Shown here: piece after piece, positions 46,517 to 57,179 of the stretch
How positions within the stretch are numbered: position 1 is the stretch's first letter
Layout: each line of letters starts with the position of its first letter
Assembly: GCA_016647705.1 (NCBI GenBank)
Contig: CM028328.1
Coordinates: 48,540,647-48,604,646 of the forward strand
Reading direction: 5' to 3'
Source of the DNA: Eucommia ulmoides
Lineage: Eukaryota; Streptophyta; Magnoliopsida; Garryales; Eucommiaceae
Length of the DNA: 64,000 nt
Position numbers and translations under genes: made by a program
The notes under the pieces: generated by a model
The model's input: the letters and a program-made list of their open reading frames with translations, nothing else
What the model was told of the DNA's origin: nothing
The model's database searches: none

Positions 46517-47935
46517 TTATGGATACGGTAATGGAGGTATGATCATGGGAGGGTTGTCCGAGAACGAGATAGAACCTAAAGTTGCCTTTGGAACTTCTTT
46601 TTTCTTCTCAGCAAAACTGGCTTCTTTTTCACAACTAACTTTCTCCTTGGACTCGTCCTTCTGTGGCTTTATTGCTTCAATTTCCTTCCTACTTCCCAAG
46701 GTGATAGCTTTGCAATCCCTTGGGTTAGTTTCTGTATCACTTGGGAACTTGCCTGAGGGTTACCCCTTGATGGCACTAGCGAGCTGACCAATTTGCATCT
46801 CGAGAGACTTCACGGTGGTGTTGGTATTGGTGCAAGTTGTCTCAATGTTGTTAAGACGAGTCTCATGTTTATTGAGATGATTATGCATTTCTCTCATGAT
46901 ATTTTGAGTCTTACTCATGAATGAACTGAACATTTCTTCTAATGGTGGCTTATATTTGTCCATCAATTGTTGTTGCAAGGGACGCCTCGGCTGTTGCAGA
47001 GGAAAACTCTATGGTTGCAAAGGATACCTGGGAGGAGGTCGCAAGGAATTATGGATATTCACATAAGAAAAAGTTTCGTGATTCCGAATCCCGGGATGAT
47101 AGAGTTGGGATATTATTTCCAGGCCTAAAGGTATAGGCCCGGTTATCATTCTCCGGTTGGGAAACACTAGCAATATTCTCCATCTCTTGACTTGATGAGA
47201 CATCCTTGGTGGTGAAAATTGCAAGTTGTTCTGTGAGTTTCAAAACTTGGGCCGACAAGGTAGCTAGAAGATCAACTTCATGAATACCGGCTACCTTTTG
47301 TCCCATACTGCGCTCATCAGTCCATTGAAACTTATTGGCCTTCATCTCCTCCAATAGCGCTTGAGTTTCCTCAGGAGTTTTAGATAATAGAGAACCTCTA
47401 GATGTGGCATCCACAATTGTTTTCGTCTGTCCATCCAAGCCGTGGTAGAAGAGTTTGTTTTAAAACCAATCTTGATACCCATGTTGGGGAAATTTTCTCA
47501 ATAGGTCCTTAAACCGCTCCTATACCTCAAATAGTGGCACATAATCTCTTTGGCGAAATTGTGCGATTTCACCTCTCAATTGTGAAGTCTTCGATGTGAA
47601 AAGAACTTAGTGAGAAACTTTTGGGGTAAGTCCTCCCAAGTAGAGATATTCCTTGGTTGCACAAATTGGAACCAACCTCTAGCTCGATCTCAAAGAGAAA
47701 ATGGGAATAGCCTTAGCCGAATTATATCGTTCGAGACTCCATTAATCTTCACGGTGTCGCATGTTGGTTCTATTGAACAATGTTGATCAGGGCGGGTTTC
47801 AACTCAAAATTGTTGGCATGAATTGGTTGCTTCTGGATCCCCAAATAATTATCATTCACAATGGGTCTGAAATAATCCCGAAGAACCCATTGTTGTTGTG
47901 GTGGTGCTTAAGGCACCGGCGGTTGTTCTGATGTG
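46517..47935 (-). pseudogene. Gypsy gag, degenerate
   Basis: Minus-strand pieces: near 47900 WVLRDYFRP and HANNFELKPALI, the N-terminal gag of Athila-type elements; then 47438-47049 with KTPEETQALLEEM, KVAGIHEVDLLATL and QVLKLTEQL; then 46978-46760 with YKPPLEEMFSSFM and QIGQLASAI, and a Lys/Glu-rich piece 46699-46517. Several stops and shifts lie between about 47440 and 47900. The start near 47935 abuts the tandem repeats. Confidence 0.8.
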
Positions 47936-47944
47936 GAAACTGTT

Positions 47945-49965
47945 ATTAAGATTGGTTGTTAATCAATGTGTTTGTATATAATGTAGCTGACACATATTCA
48001 GTAGATATCAGCGTATGTCAAACATTTTACATTGGCAATGTTTGTATGTGCAGAAACAATGTGTTTCTATATATACTGCTCTTATTTAGATTGGTTGTTA
48101 ATCAGTGTGTTTGTATATATACTGCTCTTATTAATTGTTCACATTGGCAGTATTTGTATGTCCATAAACAGCGTATGTCAAACATTTCAGTAAGCATTTT
48201 AGTAGATATCTACTCATATTTACACATCCTGTTAAACATTTCAGTAGATACCTAAACAACTTATTTGAAACATTTGAGTAGATATCTACTGAAGCTGACA
48301 CATATTCAGTGGACATCTACTGAAAAATACTAGTATTGGGATCAAATCAAAGCATTTACTAGAATACATTTCTATGTGGATACATAAACAGCATATTTGG
48401 TGCCTAAGGCCCCGTTTGGTTAGTGTTCCCAACCAAACCCAATCCAACCCAACCCAAAAATTTTGAGTTTGATTTTTGGGAACGCGTTTGGCAAACATAA
48501 AACTCAACTCAACCCAACCCAAAAAATAGGAATTGATTCTCAAAATCCTAAAGAAACCAAAAACAAAAAAAAAAAGTTGTTTCTTTTTGTGCCCAAAAAA
48601 TTCAACCCAAAGTTCTCAACTTCCGACTTCATCTGCCGGTCGACCACCACCACCCGCCGCCGTCTACCGCTGTTGGCCACCGTCTACCGCCCTCGGCCAC
48701 CGTCTGCGCTGTCGGCCACCTCGCCGCTGCTTGCCACCGCCACCGCCGTCCGGCCGCCACCAAACAAAAAAAAAAAATAGTTTTAGAATAAAATCGTTAC
48801 CAAACACATTCTGTTCTCAGCACAAAATAAAAATTGTCGTTACCAAACATAATTCTATTCCCAAAATTCTCAACCCAACCCAACCCAACCCATTCCAGTT
48901 GGGTTCAGAAAAGTGGAAACACTAACCAAACGCCACCTAAACAGTCTGTTTGAAACAGTTAAGTAGATATCTACTGAAGAAGACACACATTCAATGGATA
49001 TGTACTGAAACTGAAGGATATCTACTGAAAAAGATTGAAAATAGCGTCTATTACTTGGGAAGATCTTAATGTATTGGGATCAACAAAGCATTTGAGACTC
49101 AATTGGAGAAAACAAAGCATTTACCAGAATACATTTTCTATGTGGATACATAAACAACATATTTGGTCTCTAAACAACCTATTTGAAACAGTTCAGTAGA
49201 TATCTACTGAAGCTAAAACATTTGAGTAGATATCTATTGAAACTGACTGATATTTACTGAAATATACTCAAAATGGCGTATATTACTTGGGAAGATCCTC
49301 AGGTATTGGGATAAAATCAAAGCATTTGAAATTCAATTGGAGAAAACAAAGCATTTACCAGAATACATTTCTATGTGGATACATATATAACATATTTGGT
49401 GCCTAAACAACCTGTTTGAAACAGTTCAGTAGATATCTACTGAAGCTGACACATATTCAGTGGATATCTACTGAAACTGAGTGATATCTACTGAAAAATA
49501 CTGAATATAGTACTTGGGAAGATCCTCATGTATTGGGATCAAATCAAAGCATGTAAGGCTCAATTGGAGAAAACAAAGCATTTACCAGAATACATTTTCT
49601 ATGTGAATACATATACAGCATATTTGGTGCCTAACAGCCTGTTGGAAACATTTCAGTAGACATCTTTTGAACAGAATGATTTGGTACATGAAACAGCATA
49701 TTTCAAAATTCCTTGACCATATATATGATGAAAAACAGAATATATTAAAATTTCAGTAGACATCTATTGAAAAAATACATCTTCACCATATATAGCATGT
49801 ATGCAACAACATATATTAAAATTCTAATACACATCTACTGAAAAAATACACATCGTTGTTGGATCTGGACAAAAAATATACAGCCTTGCAAAATATACAT
49901 TGCAGCCTTGCAAAAATATATAACCATGCAAAAATATACATTGCAAAAATCTGAAAAAATATACA
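47945..49965. repeat. Palindrome-bearing tandem array 1
   Basis: About three full 225-235-bp units on the right (CTTGGGAAGATC marks near 49054, 49287 and 49512) plus diverged units on the left. Each unit carries up to three ATATCTACTGA words, one of them often the perfect 18-bp palindrome TCAGTAGATATCTACTGA, as at 49426-49443. Interrupted by a MITE at 48408-48937. Confidence 0.85.
48408..48937. mobile_element. PIF/Harbinger-like MITE
   Basis: 530 bp with ends GGCCCCGTTTGGTTAGTG and CACTAACCAAACGCCACC, flanked by TAA at 48405-48407 and 48938-48940. The unoccupied site GTGCCTAAACAG is visible in the neighbouring repeat units. The interior is rich in CAACCC words, with no transposase. Confidence 0.85.
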
Positions 49966-49970
49966 GTGTG

Positions 49971-51451
49971 TGATAGGTGTGAAAAATCTATCTATTTTTA
50001 AACCGAATTTGTTTGTTTTCAAGCGTTTTAGTTATATTTAATTGTGTTTTAGTGTAGAATAGGGAAAGGACGTCAAAGGGCGAGAAACAAGTGAAAACGG
50101 TGGAGAAATGGTGAATAAAATGTGCAAAACAGGGTTTCGGTAAATGAAGATCATCGCCTAGGCGGAAAAGAGGCAGAATTTTGGAGTGCTAAAGGGCTGA
50201 ACCACCGCTTAGGCGAGAAAACCACCACCTAGGCGAGAAAACGACAGATTGTTATGCCAGCATGCACCGCCTAAGCGGAAAAACCACCGCTTAGGCGAAG
50301 TTACCAACAGAAGCTTAACCGACTTAAAGTCACCACCTAAGCGGTGACACTCTGCACAAAAATTTCTATTTTCAGATATTTTGAAGATATTTCCAAACCT
50401 TACCTATTTAACCATTTTCTCCACCAAACCTCAAAAAGCCTTAGACGTGAGAGGCGGCTCCGGTTGACATCTTGAGAGCTCTCCTTCCACCTTAGTGAGG
50501 TTTAGGTAATTTAGGAAGTATATTAGATTAGTTTAGGAAGTGTTCTTGGCCAACCCTTAAAGAGCTAGAAAAGGAAGTTCATCAATGGAGAAGAGGAAGC
50601 TCGGGAGGATTGTTCTTTGGCGAAAGTGGACTACTCCACTTTGAGATTTGGCTTTTATTTCCTTGTTTCCATCTTTGTATTTAATGTTTAATGTTGATAT
50701 TGATGATCTCCTCTTGATTTAATGTTGTATTGGCTAAGAACATGTTAGTGTAATTTAGAGATTAGTTAGGGAAAGGTGTAGTTGTGTAAATACTCGTTTG
50801 ATTTAATATACATTTCTTTAACGGTTGTTGCTTTTAAGTCCGATTGTGTTTATCATTTGATGACGATCTTAATATGCTTGTAACAGTATTAGAGTTGGAT
50901 TTGAGAATCTAGGGTTTGACACTCGGGAGAGGTAACCTTGGATTTGGACTAGGGTAAACACATCGTTACGACGTAACGACCCGGGAGGGCGTTAGTTAGT
51001 GTGCAATCGATGACATTGGGTGAAGAATAACGTGGCCTATAGTCGTTAAGACATTAAAGAGGACCTCTTCGTCGACACGAAGTCGCGTATTCCCCCATCT
51101 TACACTCGGAAGAGGTGGCGGAGAAGTTTACGAATCGAGATTGTCGGATACCTAAACTCTGTTATTGTTAACCGAACAAAATCAAACGTGTATTAAGTGA
51201 ATGAAATCAATCCCTAATTAATCAACCTAGTTAGAATTAACCCACTAATCGTAGTTTAGTTTAGTTTAATTTCAATTCACGTCTTCCGTCGTCAAGATAA
51301 CACGAGACTACGTCAATTGCAGTATTCAATTCACTTATTCACACTTTTCTCTGTGGGAACGATATCCGATCTTCAAAGATCCACTATATTAAAACTTTAG
51401 ACCTCGTATACTTGCGAGCGTAAGTAGGCGTGCACAATTCCGCCCCTACCA
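49971..51451 (+). mobile_element. Solo LTR B (gypsy, Athila/Tat-type)
   Basis: 1481 bp, starting TGATAGGTGTGAAAAAT and ending CCCCTACCA, flanked by GTGTG (49966-49970) and GTATG (51452-51456). The empty site is preserved in the duplicate copy at 53625-53640. It is homologous to LTR A along its length. A TATA-like CCTATTTAACC lies near 50403. Confidence 0.9.
50155..50348. repeat. CGCCTAGGCG word array in LTR B
   Basis: Six variants of CCGCCTAGGCGG (some CGCTTAGGCG or CACCTAAGCGG), ending about 55 bp before the TATA-like box. Confidence 0.85.
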
Positions 51452-51456
51452 GTATG

Positions 51457-52515
51457 CAACCTGTTCTTCAAATTGCAGCCTTGCACGTCTTCCAATTGTG
51501 GTTCGCATATTTCTTGCACTGACTACACCGAATTTGCTTTACTTTTTCCCCTTTTGATGCAATCCACTTTTTCTTTGGATGCCCAGCTGGTCAGCGTGTT
51601 TGCGGCGGTAACATAATATCTGTTGCGCTGTCATAAACTGGTCTTCCAATTGTAGGGACAGATAAAATACCCTCCAAATACGTACTACGATACAAATCAA
51701 CACTGAAGAAATCTTCAACATAGTCATACAAATTCCCCCCCCGATTTTTGAATGGCAGCATAAGTATGTGCACACGGGAAACCTTTCAATTGCCATTGGA
51801 AACATGAAAAAGTACGATTAACAATATCCACTGAGACTGATGGGTGGCAATGCTCTTCAAATTTCCCTTCAGAGCATAAACCCACCAACCACGTCCTACC
51901 GCTTTCAACATATTCTAATAACTTCTTATCCTAAAACGGGCAAATGACACCAGACATCTTATTCGAAAGAAGTCTTCTACTCGATATGCGGTCCATGAGT
52001 TGTACTCTAATCGTATCAATGCATTCCATTATAGGGAGGTGTCGGGCTTTAACAATCCAAGAGTTAAACGATTCGGCAAGATTTGAATACATCTCGTCGT
52101 ATCGTTGTCCAACAAAAAATGCATTAGCCCAATTCTCAGGAGGTAACTCATTCAAGAATGAAATAACCCTTGGCCTGCCTTCAACAATAAGTCTATTTCT
52201 ATGAATGGCAAACCCCTCAACGGTTGGTGCAAACGCACACTAATCAAGTCTATGAAGCATTTTTTTTTCCAGGACATTATCCCTCCCACTTAGTTTATCT
52301 CTTAGGTTACACTTCAAATGATGTAAACAAAATTCATGGGCAGAGTTCGGGAAGACAGTACATACAGCTTGAATCAAACCTGGTTATCGATCAGAAATGA
52401 AAGTAATGCGCCGCTCATTAGAAACAATAATTGACAATTGTTGTGCAAACCACATCCAATTGTCGTCGTTCTCCGCATTGACAATAGCAAAAGCCAATGG
52501 AAACATTCTTGAACA
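51457..52515 (-). pseudogene. Mutator-like transposase C half, copy 1
   Basis: Begins MFPLAFAIVNAENDDNW, then ITFISDR with the second catalytic Asp, [35 protein letters not shown] with the candidate catalytic Glu, and a SWIM-type finger TFSCFQWQLKGFPCAH. The first SWIM Cys is Phe. Then KQIRCSQCKKYA, a partial zinc knuckle. Stops near 52386, 52240, 51935 and 51600. Transposases of this kind cut and rejoin element ends; this copy lacks its N half. Confidence 0.85.
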
Positions 52516-52519
52516 TGTA

Positions 52520-53634
52520 AAAATCATAATACAGCTTGTTTGGTGCCTAAATAAAGCATTTAGCAGAATACATTTTCTATGTGGATACATAAACAACATA
52601 TTTAGTGCCTAAACAGCCTGTTTGAAACAGTTCAGTAGATATTTACTGAAGAAGACACATATTCAGTGGATATCTACTGAAATTGAATGATATCTACTGA
52701 AAAAGACTGAAAATGGCGTATATTACTTGGGAAGATCCTAATGTATTGGGATCAAATCAAAGCATTTGAGACTCAATTGGAGAAAACAAAGCATTTACCA
52801 GAATACATTTTCTATGTGGATACATAAACAACATATTTGGTGTCTAAACAGCCTATTTGAAACAGTTCAGTAGATATCTACTGAAGCTGAAACATTTGAG
52901 TAGATATCTATTGAAACTTACTGATATCTACTGAAATATACTCAAAATGGGGTATATTACTTGGGAAGATCCTCACGTATTGGGATCAAATCAAAGCATT
53001 TGAGACTCAATTGGAGAAAACAAAGCATTTACCAGAATACATTTTTATGTGGATACATATATAAAATACTTAGTGCCTAAACAGCCTGTTTGAAACAATT
53101 CAGTAGATATCTACTGAAGCTGACACATATTCAGTGGATATCTACTGAAACTGAGTGATATCTACTGAAAAATACTGAATATAGTACTCATGTATTGGGA
53201 TCAAATCAAAGCACGTGAGGCTCAATTGGAGAAAACAAAGCATTTACCAGAATACATTTTTTATGTGGATACATATACAGCATATTTGGTGCCTAACAGT
53301 CTGTTGGAAACATTTAAGTAGATATCTTCCGAACATAATTATTTGGTACATGAAACAGCATATTTCAAAATTCCTTTACCATATATATGATGAAAAACAG
53401 CATATATTAAAATTTCAGTAGACATCTATTTAAAAAATACATCTTCACCATATATAGCATGTATACAACAACATATATTAAAATTCCAGTACACATCGAC
53501 TAAAAAAATACACATCGTTGTTGGATATCTAGACAAAAAATATACAGCCTTGCAAAAATATACATTGCAGCCTTGCAAAAATATACAGCCACACAAAAAT
53601 ATAAATTGCAAAAATCTGAAAAATATACAGTGTG
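52520..53634. repeat. Palindrome-bearing tandem array 2
   Basis: About three units of the same 225-235-bp family, followed by a diverged tail with ATATATGATGAAAAACAG and GCAAAAATATAC words. The tail is the same as that of array 1 (49680-49965). Confidence 0.85.
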
Positions 53635-54695
53635 CAACCTGTTCTTCAAATTGCAGCCTTGCACGTCTTCCGATTGTGGTTTCGCATATTGCTTGCACTG
53701 ACTACACCGAATTTGTTTTACTTTTTCCCCTTTTGATGGAATCCGCTCTTTCTTTGGACGCCCAGCTGGTCGGCGTGTTTGCGGCGGTAACATAATATCT
53801 GTTGTGCTGTTATAAACTGGTCCTCCAATTGTAGGGATAGACAAAATACCCTCCAAATACGTACTACGATACAAATCAACACTGAAGAAATCTTCAACAT
53901 AGTCATACAAATTCCCCCCCGATTTTTGAATGGCGGCGTAAGCATGTGCACATGGGACACCTTTCAATTGCCATTAGAAACATGAACAAGTACGATTAAC
54001 AATATCCACTGAGACTGATGGGTGGCAATGCTCTTCAAATTTCCCTTCAGAGCATAAACCCATGAACCACGTCCTACCGCTCTCAACATATTCTAATAAC
54101 TTCTTATCCCAAAACGGCCAAATAATACCAGACATCTTATTCGAAAGAAGTCTTCTACTCGATATGTGGTCCATGAGCTGTACTCTAATCGTATCAATGC
54201 ATTCCATTATGGGGAGGTGTCGGGCTTTAACAATCCAAGCGTTAAACGATTCGGCAAGATTTGAATACATCTCGCCGTATCGTTGTCCAACAAAAAAGGC
54301 ATTAGCCCAATTCTCAGGAGGTAACTCATTCAAGAATGAAATAACTCTTGGCCCGCCTTCAACAATAAGTCTATTTCTATGAATGGCAAACCCCTCAACG
54401 GTTGGTGCAAACGCACACTAATAAAGTCTATCAAGCATACTTTTTTTCCAGCACATTATCCCTCCCACTTAGTTTATCTCTTAGGTTACACTTCAAATGA
54501 TGTAAACAAAATGCATGGGGGGAGTTCGGGAAGACAGTACGTACAACTTGAATCAAACCTGGTTGTCGATCGGAAATGAAAGTAATGTGCCGCTCATTAG
54601 AAACAATAATTGACAATTATTGTGCAAACCACATCCAATTGTCGTCGTTCTCCGCATTAACAATAGCAAAAGCCAATGGAAACATTCCTGAACAT
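53635..54695 (-). pseudogene. Mutator-like transposase C half, copy 2
   Basis: Same domain order as copy 1 and very similar to it. Open pieces are 54616-54431, 54333-53974 and 53967-53500. The SWIM finger TCSCF and KGVPCAH keeps all metal ligands, but a stop (near 53972) replaces the residue between them. The zinc-knuckle region RCSQCKQYAKPQSEDVQGC lacks the usual His. This copy lies directly after array 3, in the position of the natural second half. Confidence 0.85.
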
Positions 54696-54699
54696 GTAA

Positions 54700-55925
54700 A
54701 AATCATAATACAGCTTGTTTGGTGCTTAAATAAAGCATTTAGCAGAATACATTTTCTATGTGGATACATAAACAACATATTTGGTGCCTAAACAGCTTGT
54801 TTGAAACAATTCAGTAGATATTTACTGAAGAAGACACATATTCAGCGGATATCTACTGAAACTGAATGATATCTACTGAAAAAGACTGAAAATGACATAT
54901 ATTACTTGGGAAGATCCTAATGTATTGGGATCAAATCAAAGCATTTGAGACTCAATTGGAGAAAACAAAGCATTTACCAGAATACATTTTCTATGTGGAT
55001 ACATAAACAACATATTTGGTGTCTAAACAGCCTATTTGAAACATTTCAGTAGATATCTACTGAAGCTGAAACATTTGAGTAGATATCTATTGAAACTGAC
55101 TGATATCTACTGAAAGATACTCAAAATAGCGTATATTACTTGGGAAGATCCTCAGGTATTATGATCAAATCAAAGCATTTGAGACTCAATTGGCGAAGAC
55201 AAAGTATTTACCAGAATACATTTCTATGTGGATACACATAAACAGCATATTTGGTGCCAAAACAGCCTGTTTGAAACATTTCAGTCGATATCTACTGAAG
55301 CTGACACTTATTCAGTGGATATCTACTGAAACTGACTGATAGCTACTGAAATATACTCAAAATGGCGTATATTACTTGGGAAGATGTTCAGGTATTGGGA
55401 TCAAATCAAAGCATTTGAGACTCAATTAGAGAAGACAAAACATTTACCAGAATACATTTCTATGTGGATACACATAAACAACATATTTGGTGCCAAAACA
55501 ACCTGTTTGAAATATTTCAGTAGATATCTACTGAAGCTGACACTTATTCAGTGGATATCTACTAAAACTGACTAATATCTACTGAAATATACTCAAAATG
55601 ACGTATATTACTTGGGAAGATCCTCAGGTATTGGGATCTAATCAAAGCATTTGAGATTCAATTGGAGAAAACAAAGCATTTACCAGAATACATTTCTATG
55701 TGGATACATATACAACATATTTGGTGCCTAAACAGCCTGTTTGAAACAGTTCAGTAAATATCTACTGAAGCTGACACGTATTATGTGGATATCTACTGAA
55801 ACTGAGTGATATCTACTAAAAAATACTCAAAATGGCATATAGTACTTGGGATGATCTTCATGTATTGGGATCAAATCAAAGCATTCGAGACTTAATTGGA
55901 GAAAACAAAGCATTCACCATAACAT
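54700..55925. repeat. Palindrome-bearing tandem array 3
   Basis: Five units with CTTGGGAAGATC marks near 54905, 55138, 55374, 55609 and 55844, so the period is 233-236 bp. Units share GAAAACAAAGCATTTACCAG and TATGTGGATACAT segments. It lies between the transposase halves where an intron might be. Confidence 0.9.
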
Positions 55926-55989
55926 GTAAAAATCGGAAAACATTCAAGCTGAAAACACAATAAACATCATTAAAAACATAAACAAAAGC

Positions 55990-57135
55990 TGCAACCGAAA
56001 AATAAAACGTAATATAACCTTCATTCTCGTCCTTCGCAGACGCAACAAGCAACGTTCCCTTATACCGACTCTTGAGGAACGTTCTATCCATAAACAACAT
56101 AGGCCGACAAAACTTGAAGCCTTCAATGCACGCATTAAAGGACACAAAAATTCTCTTAAAATGACCAGACTCTTGGTCATACTCCGAAGAAAAGTGGTTG
56201 CCTGGGTTTGTCAACTGGCAAATACTAATATACCATCTCAATAAGTCTTATGATGCCATATAATCACCAAATAATAAATTCCGAGCCTTCTCTACCCCTA
56301 TCCATGCATGATTGTTTGTTATTTCTAATCCATACGTGTTCTTGAAATCAGAAACAATATCAACAGGACATTTTAGTGGATTTCCACGAATCTCAACTGT
56401 CAACTCACTTGCAATGACATCGGAACTCATCCTTTCATTTTTGCATGACCGAAATGATGCACCAAAAGTATGTACGTTATCCAACTTTCTGATTAAAAAA
56501 ATCCCAGTAATAGTGTCAACTCTAGCATGGACATTCCACTTACAGGAAGTCAAATCCCTATGACAGCATGCAGTAGTGACTCGAACACTGTCATTCTTCA
56601 AATAATCGAAATGAAACCCAACCTCAATTGAATACTTGACTAGATCACTATGAAATTGATCTGCTCCCCCATCAAATTATTGACCCACCTCTCTAATAAG
56701 GGTGGACCACGACTTAGAACGGTGATTTGTTGCATGGTTGACACAATAAGACCCAAGAAAATATATCATTTCATCATGTGGGGGGGTATGACATCTCTCA
56801 TCATCTTCTCCCCTGCCTCTACAACTTTTATCGACAATCTATTTCACAACAACGTTCAAGTATCCCAAATTTAACAACTTCACTAACTCTAATAAAGTTG
56901 AAAAGTCTTGTTGATAATTCAAAATACAGTTTGACTGTCCCACGATTGAATATGATATGCGCAATGTGTTACGTTGCAACACATTCCATTGCTCAATCAA
57001 CTTATCAACTAACATATCATATGTATATCTTTCATCATCAATTTTTATCAAACACGTTTTTTCATCGTACGTACACACCATGATTAATGCTCCCATTGTC
57101 AAAAACAAAACAACAAATTCATAAAATAAAAACAT
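55990..57135 (-). pseudogene. Mutator-like transposase N half
   Basis: One frame with three stops (near 56838, 56680 and 56247). It starts around MGALIMVCTYDEK (57096). A Mutator DNA-binding-type region follows: VGFHFDYLKNDSVRVT, then CKWNVHARVD with a Cys/Trp/His pattern and VHTFG. The catalytic core begins FCRPMLFMDRTFLKSRYKG with the first Asp, then SAKDENEG. After that the sequence turns T-rich and intron-like until array 3. The core continues in the C halves at 54695 and 52515. Confidence 0.85.
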
Positions 57136-57179
57136 AATATTACATTCAGTAAAAACATCTGTTCAAAAAAATGTATTTG

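Larger units (their letters stand above)
38890..47944 (-). mobile_element. Gypsy element of Athila/Tat type, integrase-less, 5'-truncated
   Basis: Minus-strand order: gag (47935-46517), protease (46417-45875), RT (45250-44600), RNase H (44580-about 44000), tail, long 3' region, PPT (40271-40282), 3' LTR (38890-40267). The 5' LTR and primer site are missing; the element stops at the tandem repeats of the Mutator-like locus near 47944. Sequence motifs, the protease DLG box and LTR kinship with A and B support the Athila/Tat assignment. All frames carry lesions. Confidence 0.85.

Noticed and set aside
48463-48925. Proline/Arg-rich open frames of 105 and 130 codons
   Set aside because: They lie inside the PIF/Harbinger-like MITE and come from GCCACC-type repeats.
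48961-55850. Possible CRISPR-like array from regularly spaced palindromes
   Set aside because: Plant nuclear context, units are homologous over their full 235 bp with no unique spacers, and no cas genes; it is an ordinary tandem repeat.
55925-56040. A precise intron between the Mutator-like transposase halves
   Set aside because: The T-rich stretch looks intron-like, but candidate GT and AG sites do not restore the reading frame, so only the position, not splice sites, is proposed.
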